64,000 nt of DNA from Cynocephalus volans. Its lineage: Eukaryota; Chordata; Mammalia; Dermoptera; Cynocephalidae. Each line of letters opens with the position of its first letter. The first letter of the stretch is position 1. The stretch spans positions 32,168,293 through 32,232,292 of the forward strand of contig NC_084469.1 in assembly GCF_027409185.1 (NCBI RefSeq), in the 5' to 3' direction. Below, in pieces: positions 1-11,716 of this stretch. The position numbers and the translations under genes were made by a program. Below the pieces are notes generated by a model, which worked only from the letters and a program-made list of their open reading frames with translations, was not told the DNA's origin and searched no databases.

Positions 1-88
1 GAAGGAATAGAGGAAGTTGGAGTTCTAGTTGGTCTGTTAACCCCACCAGAATGAATTCAGTCACGAAAGAGCCATTTCCAGGAGCCAT
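1..88 (-). CDS. Olfactory receptor, OR8-like, N-terminal fragment cut by window edge
   Basis: The minus strand opens with ATG at 88-86 and reads 29 uninterrupted codons to the edge, in the style M-A-P-G-N-G-S-F-V-T-E-F-I-L-V-G-L-T-D-Q. The glycosylation-context start followed by EFILVGLTDQ and LELQLPLF is the characteristic beginning of family 8 olfactory receptors, which are seven-helix odorant GPCRs coupled to Golf in sensory neurons. This start was chosen because it aligns with the degraded starts of the other two OR remnants here (14222-15135 and 21898-21973). No lesion is visible in this short piece, so it may be the edge of a working gene or of another pseudogene. The rest lies outside the window. 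Confidence 0.8.
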   Translation of the reverse strand, partial: MAPGNGSFVTEFILVGLTDQLELQLPLFL

Positions 89-1585
89 TCTTCTCAAAGG
101 GAATCTGTGGGCACAGGAGAAAAGGGGTGCATTAGAGGACAACCCACCTTTTCCTACAATAGGTTCACCCAGAAGTGTGAAGTGCATGCTGCAAACATCT
201 GAGAATAGACCAACCTGAACACACAGAATCAGCCTTTACAGAGAAACACCGATGTACAGATATGCAAAAATGATTGCTGGAAAAAACAAAGAATGAGGGA
301 GAAAAAGGGTGGACCAGAACAGAATCTCATCATGGCTTCACTCACTTCAGCCACCCCCTCACCAGTAAATTTGGAGGCAGATGTCTTAGCACCCTGGGCT
401 GGCCTCTACTGCAGAGTAGACTCTGGTGGGGGGAGAGCCAAGAACATTTTTTATAATCTAAAAGTAAGGGACTAGAGTCTAGGAGAAGTTAAATTACTGT
501 CCCTCATCACAGTGGGACATAAAAAGTCATAAATCTAGAGCAGAAAGGGATCTGTCCATGGAGAGGGAACTTACAGTTGGAGATCCTGCAGCCCCTGAGC
601 CCACTGACGTCTCTGAACATTCTCTGCTCCCCACTCAAACACATCCTTCCCCCAGTTTCACTTGAGTCTTGGGATTGTACTAAATGGGATAAACAGTATA
701 TATTAGATTCCTGGACTCCCATTTCAAAAAGGGAGGACATTAACATAAATGTAATTCAGCAACTCACCACCCTTAGGCCAGAATACCTTGGTGCTTCCTT
801 ACCCTTGTTATTTCTCTCTGTGGCCCTGAAAGAGTAATTTCAGGCTCTGCGGTTTTGACTCCTTTCGATTCTAAGACAATGCAGTTCAGACTTTAATATT
901 TGATATGCTCTGGAAATATTTTTGAACTACAGATCTCTATTTATGATTATGACTTTGAGTCCTCTCCAGCAACAGAGAAAAGTAAAGTCTTCATTACTAT
1001 CACATTTGCCCCTGATAAGATACAGAAGATTTAATGTAAATTTAATGATATAATGCACTTGGTTATAAACAGGGTGGAAGCTTGCTCAGTCTCTTCCCCA
1101 GGGGACAGATTCTACAGTAATAGTAAAATAATGGGATTATGTTTACACCCTGAGCCATATCTGTGTTCCTTAGGGGCTCAATATTTCACTCAAGTTTTCC
1201 CTTTACTCTAAGGATTGTACATCCCTTAAAGCAGAGCTAAATGTAAACTCCTGTGTCTTCATCATCTTGATCTCTGTGGGGAAATCTACTGTTTGGGTCC
1301 TCTTTTTCTTCCTACATCTTAAATGGAAGTTTTCCACAGAGTCTACCTCCAGGCTTTCTCATGTTTTTATCTGAAAATTTCCATGGATTGTAGTAACTCA
1401 CTTCAGGTGTTTTCTCTTCTAGGATATCATCAAAATAACTTTTAATGGCTTACATCCCTTCTACAGTTTTTACTTGTAAATACCAACTGGAAATGTCTAC
1501 TGCAGTGTCTTGCTCAGTCCTTCAATACTAACATTTCGTTAATGAGGTCATCAATTTTTTTCTCATTATAGAAAAGTGTACAGGC
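89..1585. other. OR upstream flank and intergenic DNA, nothing recognised
   Basis: This holds the 5' flank of the left-edge OR gene, where a non-coding leader exon would be expected, and AT-rich DNA beyond it. I see no open frame with family resemblance, no clear repeat and no RNA gene. The short open frames around 270-840 have no recognisable content. Confidence 0.5.
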
Positions 1586-1812
1586 TATAGCATTTGAGGG
1601 TCTATGTTTGAATCCCTCCCTCTGCTTATACTTACTCACTACAATACCCTGGACCACTAAAGTAACCTCTCTCTGCTTCAGGTTCATAATTTCTGTAATA
1701 CGGATAGTAACAATAACATCTTATTCACTGGATTTTGTGACTTAAATAAGACAATAAGAGTAAAACGGTTAGAACAGTGCCTGGCACATGGTAACTGGTC
1801 AATAAATGTCAG
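1586..1812 (+). repeat. MIR SINE fossil
   Basis: A diverged MIR in sense orientation. The conserved core (tttgaatccct, then a pyrimidine-rich stretch ending in cctctctctgcttcag) is followed by the 3' part gaacagtgcctggcacatgg and aataaatgtcagctg. This ancient tRNA-derived SINE is shared by mammals. Confidence 0.85.
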
Positions 1813-1829
1813 CTGATGAAATATTTCAA

Positions 1830-4085
1830 ATCTGATTGTGGTTATTGTTGCACAATCCTGTGAATAAACTAAAGACTATTAAAATTTACTCTTCAATTGT
1901 GTAAATGGCTTGATATGTGAATAATATCTCAATAAAGCAGTCACCAGAGATAAAACAGTAAATTCTAAAAAAAGGAAAGATAACATATAAAAGGAAACCA
2001 AACCTTTTGAGATGAATGAAAATGTAAACACAAATTATGTGTAATATATTTAAATATAGTAATCTCAGGTCAATTTATGCCACTTATGCACCTATATTGG
2101 AAAACAAGAAAGGTCTCACATCAAAGACTTAAACACCATCTTACAAAACTGCAAAAAGAATATCAAGTTAAATACAAAATAAGCAGAAAAATGAAATAAT
2201 AAAGATATTAGGGGAAAAAATAGGAAATAGAAGAAAAAATATAAAATCAGTTATCCTAAAATCTGTGTTTTTGAGATGAAACAAAAGTGATAATCCACTC
2301 ACCAGACTTGTGAGGCAAAAAAAGAGAAAAGACACTCATTACCAATATAATAAATATGAAAGGACATTGCTACAAATTCTACAAACACTGAAAAAGTAAG
2401 TGAATATTATAAACAAATTTATATTAATAAGTTTAACAAACAGTGAAGGATGAATTCGTTAAAGCACACAAATTGCCAAAGCCCACTTAAAAAAAAAAAA
2501 AAGTAGATAACTAGAATAGCCTTATATCTATTTCTTAAATTGATTTTTTCAGTTCAAAACTTTTCCATAAATCAAACTCCAGACCCAGGCAGCTTTGCTG
2601 TTAAAGATAACCAAACATTTGCAGACAAAATAATACCGATTCTACACAAACTCTTTGAAAAATTAAAAAGAAGGGAAAATATCACAATTCATTCCATAAG
2701 ACAACCACTATCTTGATAACAAAACCAGGCAAAATAGTTATAAAAGAAAACTGTAGACCAATACCCTTCATAAATATAGACAAAAACTTTTTTGTTTTTA
2801 ATTTTAGCAAATTAAACCCAACAATGTATAGAAACAAAAATACATGATGGAAAGTAAGGCTTAATCTTGGCAATGAATAGTTGGTTCAATATCTGAATAT
2901 CAGTCTGTGTAATTCAACATGTTAAAAGACTAAAGAAATAAAACTGTATGATTATCTAAATAGATGCAGAAAGAGCATTAAAAACTCCAAATAGAAGGGA
3001 ACATTCTCATAAAAAAGGGCAATTTCAAAAAAAGGTTAACACAAAAATATTGCCTTTTTTTAAATTAATAGCAATTACAAAAAAACGTACAGCTAACTTC
3101 AGAGTTAAAGACGAAGAGCGATCCTTTACACCTAAAAGTGAAAACAAGAAAGGAATTTCCACTCTCACTACTGCTACTGATATTTTAATAGAGGTATAGA
3201 CAGTGCAATAAGGCAAGAAAAAAAAAGTAAAGTGCAGATATATTGGAAAGGAAAAAATAAGGTTATTAGCAAATGACATGATTGTTTACATTTAAAAATC
3301 AAAAAAGTCTAAATGATAATCCTACTACAATTCAAAAGGGATTTTAGCAAAGCCACAAACTATAAGGTCAATGTTATTTCTAGTTATTAGCAATGAATAA
3401 TTGTAAATTGAAAAAAGCAGTACCATTTATACCAATACCATAAAACTCTAGCTATAAATTTAATAAAATACGTGTAAGATCTGTACAGTGTAAACTATAA
3501 AACACTAATGAATGAAAGAACTTGTACATATATACTACAAGTAGCTTTATTAAATATCGTCAAAATCTGAAATCAACCCAAATGTCCATCAACTACAGAA
3601 TGAATAAACAAAGTATAGTGTATTCATACAATGGAATATTACTCAGCAATAACAAAGAACGAACTACTGACACACAAAACAAAATGAAATCTCAAAAATA
3701 TTATGCTAAGTGAAAGAAACCAAATGCAAAATAATACATATAAGGGTACTTCAAAAATTTCATGGAAAAATAGACTTAAAAGATAATATAACTCTTTCCA
3801 TGAACTATTTGAAGTAACTTCGTACTGTATAATTCCATTTCTATGAAGTTTTAGAACAGGCAGAAATGTCTCTGTAGTGATAAAAATTATATCCATGTTT
3901 GAGGTATAGAATGAGACTTTACTGAAAGGGGGCAAGAGTAAATTTTCTGGTATGATGGATCTAGTTTATATCATGTTCTTAGTGCAGATTGCATGGGCGT
4001 ATAATCAAAAAGCTATCAAGCTGTATACTTAAAATTTATACATTTTCTTAAGTGTAAATAACACCTCGAAAATAAAATTTAAAGC
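1830..4085 (+). mobile_element. Old L1 fragments, sense orientation
   Basis: These are decayed L1 ORF2 and 3' UTR pieces. An L1 3'-end-like block lies at about 1830-1950. ORF2-like text runs at about 2450-3480, including the reverse transcriptase start near 2955-2985. The last ORF2 block (3560-3740) carries atgtccatcaactacagaat and acaatggaatattactcagc. A 3' UTR-like tail ends in an A-rich stretch near 4080. Many stops and indels mark it as old. A mariner-like MITE interrupts it at 3743-3822. Confidence 0.75.
3743..3822. mobile_element. Mariner-like MITE, about 80 bp
   Basis: A near-palindrome. Its left arm gggtacttcaaaaatttcat pairs with its right arm, which contains ccatgaactatttgaagtaa, and the centre is aaaagataatat. 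It sits at a TA-rich site inside an L1 3' end. The same element occurs at 18705-18786. It has no coding capacity. Confidence 0.75.
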
Positions 4086-4089
4086 CTGA

Positions 4090-4589
4090 AAATTTTGTGT
4101 CGCTCGATATATTGTTCAAAAAAATTCATTTGGCCATATTATAAAAAATTAGTGTTTGGTTTGATTTGGTAACACATCTCTAAACACTGATATTGACATC
4201 AATGGAATGTCCAAACACTTACATGCCACCATCAGAGACATAATCTCTGGGTTAGATAGGTGCTTCTGCACTGGACAGGACTCTGATATGTCCATAAAAG
4301 AAAGCCTGAATTTTATTAAATCTATTTATAAAAACTGAACAGAGCCCATGAAGTTGAGGTGGACACATAGAGGGAACAAGAACAGGAAATAAATACAATT
4401 GCAGAGATTCATCCCTTCCCATCTAACCTTCTGCTGTGAGTGGCCACCAGTTATTGCAATAAGTTTATGTTTTTCTCACCAACAGTAACAGCAGAGCATC
4501 AATCTATGTAATTTATCTACTAGAAAATTTACAAATGGGTAATTTTAATTTGAAACCATAGTAAATTTTATGTTTCAAAAAACAGAAAA
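4090..4589. other. AT-rich intergenic DNA, nothing recognised
   Basis: No gene, RNA or clear repeat is seen. It separates an old L1 3' end from the HAL1-like stretch. Confidence 0.4.
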
Positions 4590-5560
4590 TTCAACTCAAA
4601 ACTAGTTTAAAACCAGGCACACAAAGAAGCAGGAAAATTTAACCCATAATGAGGAAAATATCAATTTGAGGAAATATCCAGAAATGGCACATATGCTAAA
4701 ATTAGTAGACACAGACAATAAAGCAGCTATTGTTAATATGTTCTATATATCTGTGAAAGCAGAGGAAAGAATTACTATGTTAAGTAAAGACATGAAAGAG
4801 ATGAATAAAGTAATAAGAATTGCAAGAGATGAAAAATACCATGCTTAAAATAAAAAAATACATGATATGAGACAAACAGATTTCACACTGCCTTAAGAGA
4901 TGATTAGTGAACTTGAAAGCAAAGCAAGTGTAGCACAAAGAGAAAAAAAGACTAAAAATAAATGAACAGAGCATTAGTGAACTGTAAGACAATTTCAAGT
5001 AGCCTAAGATATGTGTGATTGGAATCCCAAAAGAAGTGGGAGTCATAAAAAATATTTCAATAGCTAATGGCCAAAAGTTTTCAAAATGTGATGAAAATTA
5101 TAAACCTGTAAAGTTTCCAGAATCTTAAAAAACCCTCAAGCAGGAGGGATATGGAGAAGAAATACTTCTCCAAAGTTAATCGAGTTGTTTAAAGCCAGTG
5201 ATAAAGAGCACATCTTAAAAGCAATGGAGTAGGCGGAGAAGATACATTATATACAGAAAAACGAAGAGAGAATGACAACAGACTTTTCATCAAAACAAAA
5301 TAAACAGGTCAACAATGGAGCCACATCTTTCAATGATTAAAGAAAAACACTGTCAACCTAGGTTTCTACACCTAGTGAATGTATCTTTCATCAATTAAGA
5401 ATAAACACTTAAAAACTTATATAAAAGCTGAAAATTATAATAACTGGTTCTTATAGCATACGTGAAGTATAATGATTAGCAGAATACTAGAATTGCTTTT
5501 CTTTGCATTGTGTCAACAGTTTCAAAAATTCTAAGTTAATAAAGTCTGTCAGTGAAGTTT
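4590..5560 (+). mobile_element. HAL1-like (half-L1) remnant
   Basis: The text resembles the ORF1-type region of HAL1, a mammalian L1 relative lacking ORF2. Examples are tgatgaaaattataaacctg near 5090, gccagtgataaagagcacat near 5195 and the block around gtcaacctaggtttctacac near 5352. A 60-codon open piece at 4666-4848 is lysine/glutamate-rich and looks like ORF1 coiled coil. The remainder is broken. Confidence 0.6.
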
Positions 5561-5723
5561 TATGTTGTTTAGTTATATTAAAGTTACAAATTTGAAAGAA
5601 ATATAGAGAGTAGAACACAATAGTGCCTTTGATCAGCCTTGGATTAAAGTACCCAAAGGAGGTGTAACTATAAGATTTTAATTCATGATTTTATGGTTAT
5701 CAATTTAAATTTGTTTATTTGAA

Positions 5724-6292
5724 CTTTTTTTTATTGGGTATGAATATTTGTGGGATACAAAGCTGATTGTCATCACTCGTACCCAAGATGTGATGGCCAG
5801 ATCCATATTGGCAGCATACCCATTACCACAAATTGAGATTAGACCCTGTGTCCCCCACGTGATTATCCCCGACCTCCCTCCCCATCCCCCTTTCCCCCCA
5901 ACTCCACTTTGTATCCCTAGGTATGTTCTCCCCCTCTGCAAGTCCAACACACCACTGTGGTCTTTCTTTCCTTCCTTCTTTCTTTCTTAGCTCCCACTTA
6001 TGAGTGAGTACATGCAGTATTTATCCCTCTGTGCTTTGCTTATTTCACTCAACATAAGTTTCTCCAAGCTCATCCATGTTGTTGCAAGTGGGAGAATTTC
6101 ATTCTTTTTTATGGCAGAGTAGTATTCCATGGTGAATATATAACAGTTTCCTCATCCAATCATCCATCAATGGACATTTAGGTTGGTTCCATATCTTGGC
6201 TATTGTAAACAGAGCTGCGATGAACATGGGAGTGCAGGTATCCCTTCGACATGATGTGAATAAAAATTTTTGCTCTGTCATCCATTTCCAAT
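5724..6292 (-). mobile_element. L1 3' end (3' UTR plus ORF2 tail), antisense
   Basis: It begins with a poly(T) run (the poly(A) tail on the minus strand) and runs through a lineage-specific L1 3' UTR with the pyrimidine tract cctccctccccatccccctt. The last ORF2 codons follow, seen as ggcagagtagtattccatgg and catgttgttgcaagtgggag. It is 5'-truncated near 6292. Confidence 0.9.
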
Positions 6293-8339
6293 GAAAAGAT
6301 ATTCTGTAAGTTTAAGCTGAATAATGCTGCATAATATAAGCAAATACCTTCACATGGGCATACATTTCATACTGATAGAACAAGTCCATTGGCATTTGGG
6401 GATAAAGTAGCTTTAGCAATTAAAAAATGTGTGCATCATTTTAAAAAAGAGTTTAAATATTTTCTTTAATTCAGGCAAAGCCTGACCCAGCAGTTCAGAT
6501 GATGCAAGCAAGGCCTGGTTTCTCTTGTTCCTTTTCTAGGCTCTGTTCTGTTAAGTAGGTTCCGTTCTAGCCAGGTTTTCTTCTTATGATCACAAGATGG
6601 ACATTGAAAGTTCAATCAAAGGCTGCCAGCCCCCGTCTGGCAAGGGTGAACAATTGAAAAGCTTTATCACCAAATGCCTCAGCTCTAGTGAGCCAGATTA
6701 CCAAAGCTGTAAAGGACCATCTCACTCACTAAGACTCAAGGATCACCAGCGTGACTATCCTTCAAAATCAGTGGTTAACTAGAGAATTGCTTGAGTCAGA
6801 ACATTAGAAATGAGAAGTCAGTGGATGAGACAATTTAAAAAGAGGAAACATTCAGTAATGAACAGAGGGATAGTTAGAGTTTATCAATAAATAGACAAGC
6901 TGAGAAGAACAATGTATTGATTTTAGGCAGATAAGATGGATCTAGCTCACACACCAAGAAAGAGAGAAACAATAAGATACCCTGAGAAAAACTGGGAAGA
7001 AAAGAATCTAAGCGCTCACGAAGCTATATAAGCTCATCAGGAGCTGAAGAAAACTCATCAGTTCCAGAAACTTGACTGTTTTAGGTTGTGTATATTTATT
7101 TTTATTTTTTATTATTTCTCCAACAGTTTCCTTTTGAAAAGTCCAACATGAAAAAGCTATTTCATAGTGAAAAATAATAACAAAAGTAGGATCCTGGACA
7201 GACAAAAAAATGTTATCAGCGTACTTTAAATGGCCAAGTATACTGGCTCATGTACAGAAATCAAAGAGAGATAAATCCAAAGGGCATGGGAAAATTCAGA
7301 GGGAGTCATGACAATCTATATGGCTATCTACTCTCATCCAAGTATTTTCTCCCTTGTGTACATTATTTACATGATTCTGTGGCATATTAAAGTCCACCAA
7401 ATATTTAGTGGAAGGAAACTTACAGAGACTCACAAAACTATAATATATGGCACCTTACTTTTTCTAACTCTAAAGAATTCTGTTTACACAAATATTTCAT
7501 CAACGATGAAGACATTCACCAAAAGTTGGACTATGTAATGAATGCACCCAGTCCACTTTCCCTAATTAGGCTAAATTGTTATTTACCAACTTACCTATCT
7601 CATATTGTCGGGCTAGGTTTTGGGGGGCTAAACACCTACTTGGGGAAAAATACAGTTAAAAACACTGAATTTAAAAACTCTGGCAGTATTTTATGACGTG
7701 GGTAGAAATCACACTGATTTTTTTCGTTACTTATTAAACTATAAATGAATATTTTGTGAACTTTTCAATGTGTATGATATGTTTGATGGGAAAATAAGAG
7801 AAATCAGTCTTTTCATTATATACCATATAATGTGAATTATTTAAAACTCAAAATACACTTATAATTAGAACAGAATTGTGATTATTTTATTTTTTTGTAG
7901 ATAATATTTCCAAAAAAATATCTTCATAATCCTTAATGAAAATGTGTGCTTGCTTGTAGAATATATTTTTTTAATTAAACAGATACTTGTAAACACATAT
8001 CGAATTCTTAATAATTATAACCATCAAATTTTTACAATCACCATCAACAAAAAATGCTGAATTTAAAAGTAACAGAATTTTAAATTGTTTTTAAAAAAAC
8101 ATCCACAAATTTAAAATTGAAATCATATTCAAATATTGTTAAACGTTTTTTTTTTCATCGACAAATTTTATGTTGAATTAGTTTGGAACCAATTTTACTT
8201 GTTCATTTAATATATTTCAAAATAACAAAGAAGCCCTAGTTTGCAGAAAATTGGTACATTTTTAGAGCAGCCATACTGGTTTAAATGGTACTAAAGGCTA
8301 CATCAGCTGAAAATGGACGGGAGTATCTGATCTAGGGGG
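6293..8339. other. AT-rich intergenic DNA, mostly unresolved
   Basis: There is no coding resemblance or RNA gene, only homopolymeric A/T runs (for example 7890-8150). It may hold very old repeat fragments that cannot be assigned by eye. Confidence 0.4.
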
Positions 8340-8600
8340 ACAGAGATTGGACTACAGATGGCAGCACCTAAGGATGAGCACTCTGCTCCTTGGGCACCTG
8401 AAACACAGACTCCTCCAGCAGCCCCATGGACCTCTTGCCCACAATGTCATCTCTCTCCATGTTGGACAGTTGTAGCTGGTGTCCGGGTAGTGGAGCACCT
8501 CTTTGACCGAGCTTTTGAAATAGAGCAGTGAATGCTAGTTTGTCATTGTTCTTGCTCCCGCCAAAGTCATGGTGTGCTGTCACATCAGACCTCCTTATTT
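8340..8600 (-). pseudogene. Possible processed-pseudogene fragment, family not identified
   Basis: The minus strand has an open piece at 8583-8368 of 71 codons, ending ESVFQVPKEQSAHP then stop. It is more GC-rich than its AT-rich surroundings and its codon use looks protein-like. A second frame over the middle (about 8530-8420) also reads sensibly, which suggests an internal frameshift in a former coding sequence. There is no poly(A) or target duplication that I can define, and I cannot name the parent gene. It could equally be the interior of an old transposon. Confidence 0.3.
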
Positions 8601-9213
8601 CTGGCCTCCCAGGAGCCCCTTTCTAGGCTATAATCTTCCAGAGCAACTAGGTTGAAACCCCAACTGTACAAGGCCAAACCTGACTGGCCTGGGCTTAATG
8701 TCTTAACTTGTAACCCATTTGCCATTCTGTCTGCTATGCAGTGATTAGAAAGCTTTGTCCTAGGCTTTATTCATGAAGGAGAAAGAATAAGAACTTTGGA
8801 GAGAAGTACCTAAAAACCTTTACAAGGTTTTTAGAACCTGATAACATTTCAATTCATTTGGGAGATGGAGCGCACTTGGTTGTTAACTGGCACCATTCTG
8901 TGAACACCAAAATATTAAGTCTCTAATTTTTCTAACTTCATGTTTTCCCTGAAAGTTAAATCTTGGGATATCACCATTTAAAATAATGTCACTTAATCTA
9001 CTTAAAGTGAGTTATAATTAATGTAATTAAGCTTTTATATAAAAAAGATTTGATATGCTTTTAACATATGTTAACATGTGGTAAGTAAAAACAAAGTCTT
9101 TCCAACTCAAACTGTACAAATGGATAAACTATGAAATAATAAGAGGAAAGAAAAGTGTATGACAATATCCATGTCTTTACCAAATTACACATACAAAACT
9201 TCCAAACATTCAA
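8601..9213. other. Intergenic DNA, nothing recognised
   Basis: No repeat, RNA gene or coding signal stands out between the possible pseudogene fragment and the retroelement target site. Confidence 0.4.
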
Positions 9214-9228
9214 TAATTGTTAAATAAG
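9214..9228 (+). repeat. Left target-site duplication of composite element A
   Basis: The 15-bp word taattgttaaataag is repeated exactly at 10738-10752. It brackets element A and marks one target-primed reverse transcription event. Confidence 0.95.
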
Positions 9229-10737
9229 GGTTTCTGGTCAAGATGGCAGAATAGACGGTCCCCAGCATCACTCTATCCCACAAATTAACAAATTTGCAAC
9301 TATAAAAAAGCAACGACAGCCAAGCTGGGGCTGCTAGAGCTCAAGAGAAGAGGAGGAGAGAACTACGGAGTGTATGAAGGTGGGAGAAGCCATGATGAGA
9401 GAAAGAAAAAACCACACCAACTCTTTTGAATCCTGGCTGCTTCCAAGGTAGAGCTGCTGAGTGCACAGAGCGGGAGCTGGCAAAAGCCACAGCTGTGCCC
9501 TTCAGATAAAGTTGCTTGGAGTTGGCAGGGGAGAAGAGGGCCTTGGTGGCCCCCAGGCCAGGAAGACCACTAATAGGGTTCCTGCGGGCCCACACAGGAG
9601 TGAAGAGCCACAACAACCGAAAAAAGGAACCACTCAGAGGCTGGGGAGTCATTGCAAGGGACCAGAGCATGGCTCATACCATGGGAAGTGTTATAGACAG
9701 TGGGGGAGACAGGCCCACCAGGGAACATTGGAACACAGCAAGGACAGCTGATCTGTCCCCCAATCAGCATAAGACCACTCAGAGAAGACTAGTCAGGAAT
9801 ATAGAATAGCATAGGGTGCAGTTTGATGAAAAGATTCAGGCCCAGACCAGAGTTTCTACACAATCCAGGTGCGCCAGATTTCACTAGCCCTAGAAGTACC
9901 TATAAAGTCAACCAGTAAACCCTGACCTGCACAAAAAGCCTTTCCCAGGGAATCAGCAGGAAAGCAGCAATTTAGCTCAACCACAGAGCTCAAGTACTGG
10001 TCCCCACAGGAAGTTCCCACATTTTAGAAGTAAGCAAAGGACAACAAATTAGTTCCAGTGCAGAGTTTAAATGGTGGGAACAGCACATAATCCAACACAG
10101 AACTGAAAGAAACAACAAAGTACCCACAACCAGAGACAAAGTTTCATATTAACTAGTAAAGGTCTCATTTCACCAAAGAACACTTATGACACCTAGAAGG
10201 ACTGGAAGTCCTCTGGGCTACCAAGCCAGAAATAGGGGAGGGCCGGGGCCTCAGCCATGCTCCCTGACACCTGCAACCAGTCCCTAGGGTGGGGGCCAAA
10301 GGCCTCAGCCACACTCCCCCAACAGGTGCACCTAGCCCAGTGACGACCATAAGCCACCACAGGAAGTACCCTGGACTCTCCTGCGCCAGGGTGGTGGGGG
10401 GCCTTGGGCCTTGGCCACATCCCCCCAACATGTGCAACCAGCCCAGTGACAACCACTGAGTTGCAGCAAGAAGGGCCCTGGGTTTCCGAGCTGGGGTGGT
10501 GGGAGGTGAGGGCTTTTGCCACATCCCCCTGACATTTGCACCCAGCCTGGCAATGACCAAGCCACCACTGGAAGCCCCTGGTCTCCCCTGTGGGAGTGAG
10601 GGGGGTGCCACAGGCCTCAATCCCACCCCTCCTCCTTCCTCCTTCTTCCATCCCATTTCCTTCCTCTTTCCCCTCTCCCCCACCCTCGTAACTGCTCTGC
10701 AACATCATAGAATGTAAAAAATAAATAAATATAATAG
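9229..10737 (+). mobile_element. Composite L1-headed retroelement, copy A (full unit with TSD)
   Basis: A 1.5-kb non-coding retroelement flanked by a perfect 15-bp duplication. The head (9229 to about 10,180) starts ggtttctggtcaagatggca, the style of an L1 5' UTR start. It is followed by a GC-rich array of about 105-bp units (10,190-10,610), a pyrimidine-rich block (10,620-10,690) and a short 3' module containing caacatcatagaatg. It ends in an A-rich tail. The same four-part order recurs in inverse orientation at 19,749-21,288, and the head alone recurs at 17,305-18,132. It encodes no protein: open frames of up to 172 codons in the array are by-products of GC content. The architecture recalls SVA or LAVA elements of apes, but the parts differ. 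It was presumably mobilised by L1. Confidence 0.85.
10190..10610 (+). repeat. Tandem array of about 105-bp GC-rich units in copy A
   Basis: About four diverged units recur. Each reads roughly ggccttggccacatccccc, then caacatgtgcaaccagccca, gtgacaaccac and a gcagcaagaagggccctgg-like segment, ending in a G-rich ggtggtggg spacer. The spacing of the cacatcccccyraca core gives the period. The matching array in copy C is at 19,920-20,325. Confidence 0.75.
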
Positions 10738-10752
10738 TAATTGTTAAATAAG
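10738..10752 (+). repeat. Right target-site duplication of composite element A
   Basis: An exact second copy of the 15-bp target word immediately after the A-rich tail of element A. Confidence 0.95.
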
Positions 10753-11064
10753 CTTATATATTCCAAAACTGTTTTACATCTAATTTTCTTATTATATGAA
10801 TTTTTAAAAATACCAGTCTTGAATGTAAACAATTTTATTTATAGATATTATAAAATGTGGTTTTAATTAAACAGTTAAATAAATTGTATTTGCCAGATCA
10901 ATACAAGTAATTAGACCTCTAAAATAAGCCTGTTGACTTCACAGAACTGAGGCAGACTACCTGCTGATTCATTGCCCACGAGTGATTGCTGGTGACTACA
11001 ATATCGTACTCAGATCCAAGATATGTGCTATGCCTGTGATTCCCAGTTTACTTTTTTAAGTACC
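10753..11064. other. AT-rich spacer, nothing recognised
   Basis: AT-rich single-copy-looking DNA between element A and the solo LTR. No gene or repeat is seen. Confidence 0.4.
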
Positions 11065-11068
11065 AAGG

Positions 11069-11712
11069 TGTTACTGGGGGAGAGGCTCTGGGGAGGTAGG
11101 GTCACTGACCATTTGACCCTGTCCCCTACCCAGATCTTGATCTGCCACAGGAAAGAATTCAAGGGCAGAATCAGAGTAGAAAGCTAAAGAAAGTTTAACA
11201 GAAAGAGTAGCAAATACACACTTCACAGGCAAAGTACAGGATGGCTCAAGAGTGAGCAGCAGCCCCGCTCTGTCCTGGCTTCCACCTTTTATAGTTGGCT
11301 GTCTATACATACTCATGCGATCTACGAATATTTAACTAAGGGGGTAGTTCCTGGTTATGTAACTCTTATGTAACTCCTAGCCTGCACATGCTCTGCTCCT
11401 TTTGGAGCATGCTCAGTGGCCAAATTCCTGCATACACACCAAGTATACTTAAAATATACTCAGTGCGCTCTAGCACCTCCAGTGGAAGGTCATTCAAGGA
11501 TAAGCTGTTTTTACTATGCATGCTGGACCACTGAAATTAATCAAACTTGCCTCCTGCAGTCTCAATCTGCTCATGTTGGTGCTGAAAAGAGGTGCAACAC
11601 GCAACACTAACTCAGAGTCCAGAGGAGGGGCTTGAGACTTTGGGGAGGGGTTTGAGACTCAGGGGAGTGGCCTGAGGCCCAGCATCAGGGAAACTGAGCA
11701 CCTCCTATCTCA
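11069..11712 (-). mobile_element. Solo LTR, class I endogenous retrovirus type
   Basis: On the minus strand it begins TGAGATAGGAGG and ends CCCAGTAACA, the canonical TG...CA ends. It is bracketed by the 4-bp duplication aagg (11065-11068 and 11713-11716), the size typical of gammaretrovirus-like ERV1. A TATA-like box (actataaaag on the minus strand, + about 11,287-11,296) precedes an R/U5-like pyrimidine-rich part. No internal proviral sequence adjoins it, so it is a solo LTR left by LTR-LTR recombination. Confidence 0.8.
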
Positions 11713-11716
11713 AAGG

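Noticed and set aside
10165-10708. Overlapping open frames of 171-172 codons on the minus strand
   Set aside because: They lie entirely in the GC-rich tandem array of element A, with two frames open at once. This is composition, not coding selection.
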